A DNA stretch of 6,453 nt from an uncultured Lachnospiraceae bacterium (GTDB lineage Bacteria; Bacillota; Clostridia; Lachnospirales; Lachnospiraceae). Position 1 is the first letter of the stretch, and each line of letters begins with the position of its first letter. The stretch lies in assembly GCA_902796375.1 (NCBI GenBank), contig CADBOW010000045.1:1-6453 (forward strand). Reading direction: 5' to 3'. Positions 1-5,971 of this stretch are shown here, in pieces. A model generated the notes under the pieces. It saw only the letters and a list, made by a program, of their open reading frames with translations. It ran no database searches and was not told the DNA's origin. The position numbers and the translations under genes were made by a program.

Positions 1-4
1 CCTC

Positions 5-33
5 TTGACAAAAACAGGAGTATGGTATATTAT
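5..33 (+). promoter_or_regulatory. Sigma-A promoter of the ABC transporter operon
   Basis: A perfect -35 (TTGACA, 5-10) is followed after 17 bp by TATTAT (28-33), which matches the TATAAT consensus at five of six positions. Transcription would start near 40 and leave a leader of about 120 nt before the ATPase start at 162. It is the only good promoter seen ahead of the two-gene ABC operon. The promoter match is seen in the sequence; its activity is inferred. Confidence 0.75.
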
Positions 34-44
34 TTGCACGTAAT

Positions 45-71
45 ACACATGAACAGATGCACATATGAACA
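45..71 (+). repeat. Short direct repeat (ATGAACA) just downstream of the ABC promoter
   Basis: Two similar words, ACACATGAAC (45-54) and CACATATGAAC (60-70), share the core ATGAACA at 49-55 and 65-71, 16 bp apart. They lie immediately after the predicted transcription start. They could be a regulator binding site or chance similarity in an A/T-rich leader. Confidence 0.3.
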
Positions 72-78
72 TAAAAAA

Positions 79-144
79 TATACAAAGACATGTGGATCTG
101 AGTGAGGGAGTTATACAAAACTAACAAAAATTATACAAATCTAA
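79..144 (+). repeat. Tandem TATACAAA repeats in the ABC operon leader
   Basis: TATACAAA occurs at 79-86, 112-119 and 132-139. The last two copies are part of a longer direct repeat, TTATACAAAACTAA (111-124) and TTATACAAATCTAA (131-144), which match at 13 of 14 positions with a 20-bp period, close to two helical turns. They end just before the ribosome binding site of the ATPase gene. A regulatory role is an inference; the repeats themselves are seen directly. Confidence 0.45.
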
Positions 145-149
145 TCGAC

Positions 150-155
150 AGGAGG
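150..155 (+). promoter_or_regulatory. Ribosome binding site that fixes the ATPase start
   Basis: A perfect AGGAGG lies 6 nt before the ATG at 162. The in-frame GTG at 102 has no comparable site upstream, so translation very probably begins at 162 and not at 102. Confidence 0.85.
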
Positions 156-161
156 CTCGCG

Positions 162-878
162 ATGTCAAAGGAAGAAAGATTATTTTTGGAAATTGTGGAT
201 CTGAAGAAGGGATTTGGATCCGGGGAAGCAAGACAGGAGGTGCTCCGGGGCATGAATTTCTCCGTGGCCAAGGGAGAGTTCTGTGTTCTGCTGGGTCCCT
301 CCGGTTCGGGAAAATCCACGCTGCTGAATATCATCGGCGGAATCGATAATCCGGACAGCGGTTATATTTCCATAAACGGAGACAAGCTGGAGGAGATGGG
401 AGAGAAGGGGCTGACACGGTATCGCCGGAAGCATCTGGGTTATGTGTTCCAGATGTACAATCTGATCCCGAACCTGAATGTAAAGGAAAATGTTGAAGTG
501 GGAGCATATCTTTCGGATAACCCGCTGGAGATCGACGAGCTGCTGAAGACCCTGGGGCTCTATGAACATCGCCACAAGCTTCCGAACCAGCTGTCCGGCG
601 GTCAGCAGCAGAGAGTATCCATCGGCCGCGCCATCGTGAAGAATCCGGACATCCTGCTTTGCGATGAGCCTACGGGAGCGCTGGATTACAATACATCCAA
701 GGAGATCCTGAAGCTGATCGAGGATGTGAATCAGAAGTACGGAAATACCATCATCATGGTAACCCACAATGAGGCCATCCGTTATATGGCAGATCATGTG
801 ATCAAGCTGAGAGACGGTGTGGTACGTCACAATAATATCAACGAGAATAAGATATCAGCAACCGAGTTAGACTGGTAG
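162..878 (+). CDS. ABC transporter ATP-binding protein, MacB/FtsE/LolD type
   Basis: This 238-aa cytoplasmic ATPase binds and hydrolyses ATP to drive the FtsX-family permease encoded 14 nt downstream. All nucleotide-binding motifs are intact: Walker A GPSGSGKST (residues 45-53), Q-loop Gln97, signature LSGGQ (144-148), Walker B ILLCDE (164-169) with catalytic Glu169, the D-loop ALD (173-175) and switch His202. The length and the run CDEPTGALD are typical of the MacB/LolD/FtsE group, which works on outward-facing membrane substrates by mechanotransmission instead of classical pore transport. The ATG at 162 was chosen for its AGGAGG; a 20-residue N-terminal extension from a GTG at 102 is possible in frame but has no ribosome binding site and is unlike the family. 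With a pseudo-dimeric permease partner, it is expected to act as a homodimer. The substrate is unknown; peptide, antibiotic or lipid export are all possible. Confidence 0.93.
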   Translation: MSKEERLFLEIVDLKKGFGSGEARQEVLRGMNFSVAKGEFCVLLGPSGSGKSTLLNIIGGIDNPDSGYISINGDKLEEMGEKGLTRYRRKHLGYVFQMYNLIPNLNVKENVEVGAYLSDNPLEIDELLKTLGLYEHRHKLPNQLSGGQQQRVSIGRAIVKNPDILLCDEPTGALDYNTSKEILKLIEDVNQKYGNTIIMVTHNEAIRYMADHVIKLRDGVVRHNNINENKISATELDW

Positions 879-892
879 TCAGGGGGCGTGAG

Positions 893-3538
893 ATGAAGGA
901 CAAGAAGAAACAATCCAACCCTCTGTCGAAGAGGGTGTTCCGGGAGCTGCTGGGAGACTGGAGAAAGTATCTGGTGCTCTTTCTGCTCCTGTCCATCACC
1001 ATCGGCTTTGTATCCGGCATGTTTGTTGCAAACAAAAGTATGCTTCAGGCCGAAAGCGATGGGATCACTCAGTATAAAATGGAATACGGCCATTTTGAAC
1101 TGAATGAAAAGGCCGACGATACATTTTTGGAGAAGCTTTCCACAGGCGATAAGGCGGATATCTGGGCCTATGCCGAGGAGGAGGCTAAAAAGGAAGCGGA
1201 TCAGGAAATCGAGAATAAGTCCCTGGAACAGGCGGAGAAGCTGGCAGGCGCCGGGGCAACCCAGGAGATGGTGAAGAAGATCCTGGATTCGGCTGAGTTT
1301 CAGGATGGGGTCGAGCAGGCAAGAAAGAAAGCCTATGAGGAGATCGACCGGCAGCTGAAAGAGAAGAAGGATGAGGAGGAAGCTAAGAAGACGGAGGAGG
1401 ACAGGAAGAAGGAAGAGGATTTCTTCCCGGTGCCCATCCGCATTTACGAAAACTTCTTTAAGAATCTGGACCAGGATAAGGACGGAGACGGGACCAGGGA
1501 AGCGAAGATCCGGGTGTATGCGGTTCCGAAGGAGATCAATCTGGCCTGTGTCATGGAGGGCGAGATGCCGAAGACGGCGGATGAAGTCATCATCGACCGT
1601 ATGCATGCCTCCAACAACAATATTAAGGTGGGTGACAGGATCTACCTGCAGGGGAAGGAGTTTAAGGTTTCGGGATTTGCAGCGCTGGTCACATATTCCG
1701 CCCTGTATGAGAAGAATACAGACGCCATGTTTGACGCTCTGAACTTCAATGTTGGCTTTGTGACACAGGAGGCCTTTGACAGCTTCAGGGTAAGCACCCA
1801 TTATAACTATGCATGGATGTATGACAGAGAAAAGCTTGGGGATAAGGCCATTGATCTTTCCCTTTCCGAGGAGGATCAGAAGAAGCAGGAAACGGTCCTT
1901 TCGGACAATCTGATGACAGCCATTGCAACCCAGAGCATTGTGGAAGAAAATGAGCTGGTGGACTATGTTCCCCGTTACGGTAACCGGGCTATCAATTTCG
2001 CCAAGGACGACCTGTCCGGAGATGAAGTGCTGGTTGGTATCCTTCTGTATATCCTGGTGGTGATGATCGCATTTATCTTCGGGGTCACCATCTCCAGCAC
2101 CATTGCAAAGGAGTCCTCCGCCATCGGAACCCTTCGGGCCTCGGGCTATACCAAGTCCGAGCTGGTGCGTCACTATATGTCCGTGCCGGTGGTTGTGACG
2201 CTGGTGGCTTCCATCATCGGAAATGTGCTGGGCTACACGGCCTTCAAATTCATAGTGGTGGATATGTACTATAACAGCTACAGTCTTCCGACCTATGTGA
2301 CTGTATGGAGTCCGGAGGCCTTTGTACGGACTACGATAATCCCTGTGGCCATCATGATCCTTGTAACCTGGATCGTGATCCGCCGGAGCATGCGGTTCTC
2401 ACCGCTGAAGTTCCTCCGGCATGACCTTCGGACGTCGAAGCGGAAGAAGGCGGTGAAGCTGCCGCATATCGCATTTTTCCATCGGTTCCGTCTGAGAGTG
2501 GTTCTCCAGAACGTGTGGAACTATCTGGTGCTGTTCCTGGGACTTGCCTTTGTCATGGTACTTCTGGCATTCTCCTTCGGACTGCCCTCCACGCTGAATA
2601 ACTACACGGATCATGTTACGGATGAAATGTTCTGTCAGTATCAGTACATCCTGAAGACCACCGAGGATGAGGACGGAAATGAACTGACCACAAATACAAA
2701 GGGTGCAGAGAAGTACAGCACCACGGAGCTCATCACCACGGACGGAGCTCATGTGGGCGAGTCCATTACAGTCTATGGCGTTGAAGAGGACGGAAAGTAT
2801 CTTTCCATTCCGGCGGGTATGGAAAAGGGCGAGGTGTACATTTCCTCCGCTTACGGAGACAAGTTCGGACTTGCCGAGGGAGATCAGATCACGCTGGAGA
2901 AACGGTTTGAGGATGCGGAGTATACGTTTAAGATCAAAGGAGTGATCGACTATACGGCTGGATTGATTGTTGTGATGCCCAGAGAGCAGTTCAATGATGT
3001 GTTCGGACTGAGAAAGGGCTCCTTCAGCGGCTTCCTTTCCAATGAGGAGATCCGGGATATCGATGCGGAGGATATCGCAGCCTCCATCACGAAGGAGGAT
3101 GTGCTGAAGATCTCACGTCAGCTGAAGCACTCCATGGGTGATTATATGACCATCTTCCAGGTGGTATGCTTCATCCTTGCCTTGATCCTGATCTACATGC
3201 TTACAAAGGTCATTGTGGAGAAGAATGAAAATGCCATTTCCATGGTAAAGATCCTGGGATATGAGAACAGGGAGATCGCTTCCCTGTATCTGACCAGTAC
3301 CACCTGGTTCGTCCTGATCGCATCCGTGATCACAGCCTTTCTGGGTGTCTGGGGACTGGGAGGCGTCTGGGTTCTTTATATGAGCAAGATGGACGGCTGG
3401 CTTCCGGTTCATTTCGGGGTAGCGGATTATTTCTTCATCATCGGCATCACCTTCGGCGCATATCTTCTTGTTATGCTGCTGGATTTCCGCAGGATCAAAC
3501 GGATTCCCATGGACGAGGCACTGAAAAATGTAGAGTAA
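893..3538 (+). CDS. FtsX-family ABC permease, two fused FtsX halves, with coiled-coil outer domain
   Basis: This 881-aa integral membrane protein is the partner of the upstream ATPase, and AGGGGG at 881-886 precedes its ATG. Hydrophobic segments by eye are at about 27-49, 380-402, 431-456, 477-497, 543-564, 752-775, 799-830 and 844-864. This gives two repeats of one helix, an outer domain, then three helices, i.e. two FtsX units in one chain. Outer domain 1 (about 50-378) starts with a very charged Glu/Lys-rich segment (94-176, predicted coiled coil). A DxDxDG-type loop (193-200) follows, then a MacB-like core with the stretches ADEVIID and KVGDRIYLQGKEFKVSGF. Outer domain 2 (about 565-750) is smaller but has similar core elements (GEVYIS, GLAEGDQITL). 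The C-terminal tail (RIKRIPMDEALKNVE) resembles the usual FtsX-family ending. No signal peptide cleavage site is evident. The transported or controlled substrate is not recognisable, so no gene symbol is given. Confidence 0.9.
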   Translation: MKDKKKQSNPLSKRVFRELLGDWRKYLVLFLLLSITIGFVSGMFVANKSMLQAESDGITQYKMEYGHFELNEKADDTFLEKLSTGDKADIWAYAEEEAKKEADQEIENKSLEQAEKLAGAGATQEMVKKILDSAEFQDGVEQARKKAYEEIDRQLKEKKDEEEAKKTEEDRKKEEDFFPVPIRIYENFFKNLDQDKDGDGTREAKIRVYAVPKEINLACVMEGEMPKTADEVIIDRMHASNNNIKVGDRIYLQGKEFKVSGFAALVTYSALYEKNTDAMFDALNFNVGFVTQEAFDSFRVSTHYNYAWMYDREKLGDKAIDLSLSEEDQKKQETVLSDNLMTAIATQSIVEENELVDYVPRYGNRAINFAKDDLSGDEVLVGILLYILVVMIAFIFGVTISSTIAKESSAIGTLRASGYTKSELVRHYMSVPVVVTLVASIIGNVLGYTAFKFIVVDMYYNSYSLPTYVTVWSPEAFVRTTIIPVAIMILVTWIVIRRSMRFSPLKFLRHDLRTSKRKKAVKLPHIAFFHRFRLRVVLQNVWNYLVLFLGLAFVMVLLAFSFGLPSTLNNYTDHVTDEMFCQYQYILKTTEDEDGNELTTNTKGAEKYSTTELITTDGAHVGESITVYGVEEDGKYLSIPAGMEKGEVYISSAYGDKFGLAEGDQITLEKRFEDAEYTFKIKGVIDYTAGLIVVMPREQFNDVFGLRKGSFSGFLSNEEIRDIDAEDIAASITKEDVLKISRQLKHSMGDYMTIFQVVCFILALILIYMLTKVIVEKNENAISMVKILGYENREIASLYLTSTTWFVLIASVITAFLGVWGLGGVWVLYMSKMDGWLPVHFGVADYFFIIGITFGAYLLVMLLDFRRIKRIPMDEALKNVE

Positions 3539-3572
3539 AAACGCAGAATTTTGATATTAAAAATTAGCAGAT

Positions 3573-3645
3573 CTAAATGTGAACGAACTTTTAACAAATT
3601 TTGAATATTTTTTACGAAAAGCCCTTGACATTTATTCACATTTAG
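3573..3645. repeat. 11-bp perfect inverted repeat flanking a consensus promoter
   Basis: CTAAATGTGAA (3573-3583) is the exact reverse complement of TTCACATTTAG (3635-3645); 51 nt lie between the arms. The right arm sits entirely inside the spacer between the -35 and -10 elements of the promoter at 3625-3652. The arm centres are 62 bp apart, close to six helical turns. This arrangement would suit a repressor bound at two sites with looping. In RNA reading through from the ABC operon, the arms could instead close a large hairpin. The function is inferred. Confidence 0.55.
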
Positions 3646-3652
3646 GTATAAT
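3625..3652 (+). promoter_or_regulatory. Perfect-consensus sigma-A promoter upstream of the small RNA or leader
   Basis: TTGACA (3625-3630) and TATAAT (3647-3652) both match the consensus exactly, with a 16-bp spacer that is 1 bp short of optimal. Transcription is expected to begin near 3659. This is the strongest promoter in the window and points to an abundant or tightly repressed transcript. Confidence 0.85.
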
Positions 3653-3658
3653 CAAGAT

Positions 3659-3815
3659 AGATGATCTGAGAAACCTGATGATCCTCAGCAGTCCGAAATG
3701 CAGAGAGAAGGGCAGACCGGATCAGACAACTGGAGAGAGTTGTGAAGAATAAGAAGTTTGTCAATAAAAGGCGAATTTCAGAAAAAAGAGAGCGGTTGAA
3801 TCTGCTCTCTTTTTT
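3659..3815 (+). ncRNA. Candidate small RNA or terminated leader upstream of dnaX (unassigned)
   Basis: A stretch of about 155 nt is bounded by a perfect promoter and a strong intrinsic terminator and holds no convincing ORF. Visible secondary structure includes CTGAG/CTCAG (3666-3670 with 3684-3688), an alternative TGATCC/GGATCA (3679-3684 with 3719-3724), a clean hairpin ACAACT-GGAGAG-AGTTGT (3726-3743), and the terminator. A direct repeat GATGATC occurs at 3660-3666 and 3677-3683. In Bacillus and relatives the SRP RNA gene lies directly upstream of dnaX, but the conserved SRP helix-8 core (GGTCAGG... GGAAGCAGCC-like) is not present here. It could be a free small RNA, or an attenuator for dnaX–ybaB–recR. 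I cannot assign an RNA family by reading. Confidence 0.55.
3782..3815 (+). terminator. Strong intrinsic terminator ending the small transcript
   Basis: A 12-bp perfect stem, AAAAAAGAGAGC (3782-3793) with GCTCTCTTTTTT (3804-3815), encloses a 10-nt loop and runs directly into the U tract. The A-rich 5' arm makes the stem nearly symmetric, so it may also slow or stop transcription from the opposite strand. It separates the 3625 promoter from dnaX. Confidence 0.9.
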
Positions 3816-3817
3816 CG

Positions 3818-3846
3818 TTGCGTTGGAGGGGTGAATCGGGTATAAT
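3818..3846 (+). promoter_or_regulatory. Probable dnaX operon promoter
   Basis: A perfect -10 TATAAT (3841-3846) has a weak -35 TTGCGT (3818-3823) at a 17-bp spacing, immediately after the terminator U tract. Transcription would start near 3853, giving a leader of about 70 nt before dnaX. The -35 matches only in TTG, so activity is less certain than for the promoter at 3625. Confidence 0.55.
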
Positions 3847-3873
3847 CTGACATGAGGGTTTCGGGGCGTCGGT

Positions 3874-3909
3874 AGTCCTGAACTTCGTTTTTTATAAGGA
3901 CTTTGAAGT
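3874..3909 (+). other. Interleaved complementary segments in the dnaX leader
   Basis: AGTCCT (3874-3879) pairs perfectly with AGGACT (3897-3902), and ACTTC (3882-3886) pairs with GAAGT (3905-3909). The second pairing abuts the weak Shine-Dalgarno AGGG (3910-3913) of dnaX. The two pairings interleave, so they are either alternative hairpins or a loose pseudoknot. They are short and may be chance. Confidence 0.25.
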
Positions 3910-3921
3910 AGGGATACGAAT

Positions 3922-5610
3922 ATGGCATATGTGGCGTTGTATCGGAAATTCCGTCCCGATACCTTTGATGAGGTCAAGGGACAGGAAACCATCGTTACAA
4001 CTTTGAAGAATCAAATAAAGCATGATCGGATCGGGCATGCCTATCTGTTCTGCGGGACCAGAGGAACCGGAAAAACCTCCGTGGCAAAGCTGCTGGCGAA
4101 GGCGGTGAACTGTGAAAATCCCGTGGACGGAAGTCCCTGCGGAGTCTGTGGCAGCTGTCGGAGGATCGCATCCGGAACGGCCATGAATGTGATCGAGATC
4201 GATGCGGCATCCAACAACGGCGTGGACAATATTCGTCAGATCAATGAGGGCGTTCAGTACGCACCCACGGACGGAAGGTACATGGTATATATCATCGACG
4301 AGGTACATATGCTCTCCGGCGGGGCATTCAATGCAATGCTGAAGACTCTGGAGGAGCCGCCCTCGTATGTGATCTTCATTCTGGCCACCACGGAATCCCA
4401 TAAGGTTCCGGTGACGATCCGTTCCAGGTGCCAGAGATATGATTTTCGCAGGATCGAATATACCACCATCGCGGACCGGATGGAGGATCTGCTTCAGCGA
4501 GAGGCGGTGTCCGCAGACCGGGAAGCGCTGGATTATATCGCCCGGGCGGCAGACGGCTCCATGCGTGATGCCCTGTCCATCCTGGACGAGTGCGTATCCT
4601 ATAATCTGGGAGAGAAGCTTACGCTGGACCGGGTTCTGAAGACCATCGGTGCGGTGGATACGGAGATATTCGAGAAGCTGACGAAGCAGATCGCAGCGGA
4701 TGATCCGGTTGCGGTCATGCAGCTGATCCATGACGTGGTATGGAAGGGGATGGATCTCACCAGATTTGTGGATGATTATGTCTGGTTTCTCCGGAATATG
4801 CTCTTCCTTGCCCTGTCTCCGGGATTGGGGAGCCGTCTGGATATGACGGAGGAGCAGATCGCTCTTCTGGTGGAGCTGGGAAAGGAGTTCAGCAGAGAGA
4901 CGCTCCAGCGCCAGCTGCATGTGATGCAGGATCTGTCTCAGGAAATCCGGAATTCATCGGCAAAGCGGGTCACGTTGGAAATGGGAATGATCCGGCTGAT
5001 GCGCCCGGAGACGGATGTGGATCTGGAAGGCCTGCTGGGAAGGATCGAGAGACTGGAGCAGAGAGCCGAGAAGGCAGAGGCGGAGGTGATCCGTCTTTCG
5101 GAGCAGGCTGAGAAGCTCCGGACTGCAGGACCGGTGGTCCAGAGAGCCGCCGGCGTGGAGGATTCTTCTCCTGCCGTGACAGAGACTGTGGGAAACTCCG
5201 TTACATCGGAGGAGCAGGAACAGGCCATCCGCGACAGCTTTCCCGAGGCGACTGCCGAGGAGCTGCTGAGAATACGGGATCAATGGGAGAGCGAGATCTA
5301 CCCGAAGCTTCCCAAGGGACTCCGGGGATACATGGTCAATTATTCTCTGGTTGCAAGGACGGAACCGGGGATGGGAGAGAAACCCACACTGGTTTTGATG
5401 ATCACAGGGGATATCAGGAATGATCCGGTATTACAGACCTCATGTGCATTCTTTGGCAAGGACAGCATTATGGAGCGCCTGAAGGAAAGTGTTATGGAGA
5501 TAACGGGACTTGACTGCAATATGCGATTTGAAGCCTGTGAACGGCTGAGCAGGCAGGATTCCCTGCATGATCTGAGAAGCAAGATCCATTTTGATATAGA
5601 ACAAAAGTAG
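3922..5610 (+). CDS. dnaX: DNA polymerase III subunit tau (clamp loader ATPase)
   Basis: DnaX is the ATPase core of the clamp loader, which opens and places the beta sliding clamp on primed DNA and ties the polymerase to the replisome. The 562-aa protein is close to the length of Bacillus DnaX. The start MAYVALYRKFRP matches the family N-terminus. Visible motifs are Walker A GTRGTGKT (45-52), a zinc module with Cys64, Cys73, Cys76 and Cys79, Walker B IIDEVH (124-129), sensor 1 around ATTES (155-159), the SRC motif with arginine finger Arg169 (168-170), and sensor 2 GSMRDALS (212-219). A collar domain follows (about 230-360), then a short coiled-coil-like linker (about 369-400) and a C-terminal tau region (about 430-562). 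No A-AAA-AAG slippery site was found, so only the full-length product is expected. The Shine-Dalgarno (AGGG, 3910-3913) is weak. Confidence 0.97.
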   Translation: MAYVALYRKFRPDTFDEVKGQETIVTTLKNQIKHDRIGHAYLFCGTRGTGKTSVAKLLAKAVNCENPVDGSPCGVCGSCRRIASGTAMNVIEIDAASNNGVDNIRQINEGVQYAPTDGRYMVYIIDEVHMLSGGAFNAMLKTLEEPPSYVIFILATTESHKVPVTIRSRCQRYDFRRIEYTTIADRMEDLLQREAVSADREALDYIARAADGSMRDALSILDECVSYNLGEKLTLDRVLKTIGAVDTEIFEKLTKQIAADDPVAVMQLIHDVVWKGMDLTRFVDDYVWFLRNMLFLALSPGLGSRLDMTEEQIALLVELGKEFSRETLQRQLHVMQDLSQEIRNSSAKRVTLEMGMIRLMRPETDVDLEGLLGRIERLEQRAEKAEAEVIRLSEQAEKLRTAGPVVQRAAGVEDSSPAVTETVGNSVTSEEQEQAIRDSFPEATAEELLRIRDQWESEIYPKLPKGLRGYMVNYSLVARTEPGMGEKPTLVLMITGDIRNDPVLQTSCAFFGKDSIMERLKESVMEITGLDCNMRFEACERLSRQDSLHDLRSKIHFDIEQK

Positions 5611-5614
5611 GAGG
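5609..5614 (+). promoter_or_regulatory. Ribosome binding site of ybaB overlapping the dnaX stop codon
   Basis: AGGAGG begins on the last two bases of the dnaX TAG stop and lies 9 nt before the ybaB ATG. This overlap indicates translational coupling or at least a shared transcript. Confidence 0.85.
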
Positions 5615-5623
5615 TTTTAGAAA

Positions 5624-5971
5624 ATGGCAAAAAGAGGTGGCTTCGGCGGCATGGGCGGCATGATGCCCGGAAACATGAACAACCTGATGAAGCAGGCGCA
5701 GCGTATGCAGAAGCAGATGGAAGAAACCAAGGCTGCACTGGAAGAGAAGGAGTACGAGGGTACTGCCGGCGGCGGAGTCGTAAAGGTAAAAATGAACGGC
5801 AAGAAGGAAATCACGGAAGTGAAGATCTCGGAAGAGGTTGTGGATCCGGAGGATATCGAAATGCTGGAGGATCTGGTGCTTGCGGCTGTGAACGAGGTTG
5901 TACGGCTGCAGTCCGAGGACGAGCAGACGGAAATGGGCAAGATCACCGGTGGAGGAGGACTTCCGTTCTAA
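5624..5971 (+). CDS. ybaB: YbaB/EbfC family nucleoid-associated protein
   Basis: This is a small (115 aa) DNA-binding protein of the YbaB/EbfC family (YaaK in Bacillus). Known members are dimers that bind DNA and are encoded between dnaX and recR in many bacteria. The N-terminus is rich in Gly and Met (5-17), followed by a helix with MNNLMKQAQRMQKQMEE (18-34). Then come the family core with GTAGGGVVKVKMNGKKEI (46-63), an acidic helical stretch VVDPEDIEMLEDLVLAAVNE (72-91), and the typical Gly-rich tail ending GGGGLPF (109-115). It starts 13 nt after dnaX, and its stop is directly followed by the recR ATG. Its exact cellular role is not settled; a link to DNA repair or replication is suggested by the operon. 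Confidence 0.95.
   Translation: MAKRGGFGGMGGMMPGNMNNLMKQAQRMQKQMEETKAALEEKEYEGTAGGGVVKVKMNGKKEITEVKISEEVVDPEDIEMLEDLVLAAVNEVVRLQSEDEQTEMGKITGGGGLPF

Noticed and set aside
102..161. GTG start at 102 giving a 258-aa ATPase
   Set aside because: There is no Shine-Dalgarno before 102, while a perfect AGGAGG sits 6 nt before the ATG at 162. The extra 20 residues are unlike the family N-terminus and come from the repeat-rich leader.
180..830. Long open frame on the - strand opposite the ATPase gene
   Set aside because: It is a shadow of the codon bias of the real gene; the translation shows no recognisable motif and the + strand protein has all ABC motifs.
1371..1742. Arg-rich 123-codon frame inside the permease gene
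   Set aside because: It is a +1 shadow of the Glu/Lys-rich coiled-coil coding region, with no ribosome binding site and an implausible composition.
827..2173. 448-codon open frame on the - strand opposite the permease
   Set aside because: The length is tempting, but the translation is Leu/Ile/His-rich with no domain signature, and it lies opposite a well-supported gene. Overlap with another shadow frame also argues against it.
3678..3752. 24-codon ORF inside the small transcript
   Set aside because: The ATG has no Shine-Dalgarno, the product is a low-information polar peptide, and no run of regulatory codons typical of a leader peptide is present.
3659..3815. SRP RNA (scRNA/ffs) or tRNA upstream of dnaX
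   Set aside because: The position fits SRP RNA in relatives, but the conserved helix-8 core is not present on either strand. No tRNA cloverleaf or T-loop GTTCRA signature was seen.
3892..4920. 342-codon open frame on the - strand opposite dnaX
   Set aside because: It runs opposite the highly conserved ATPase core of dnaX, and its translation shows no family motif.
3922..5610. Programmed frameshift in dnaX producing a short gamma subunit
   Set aside because: No A-AAA-AAG type slippery heptamer was found. The only notable A run, near 4070, encodes the Walker A lysine region, where a frameshift would make no sense.
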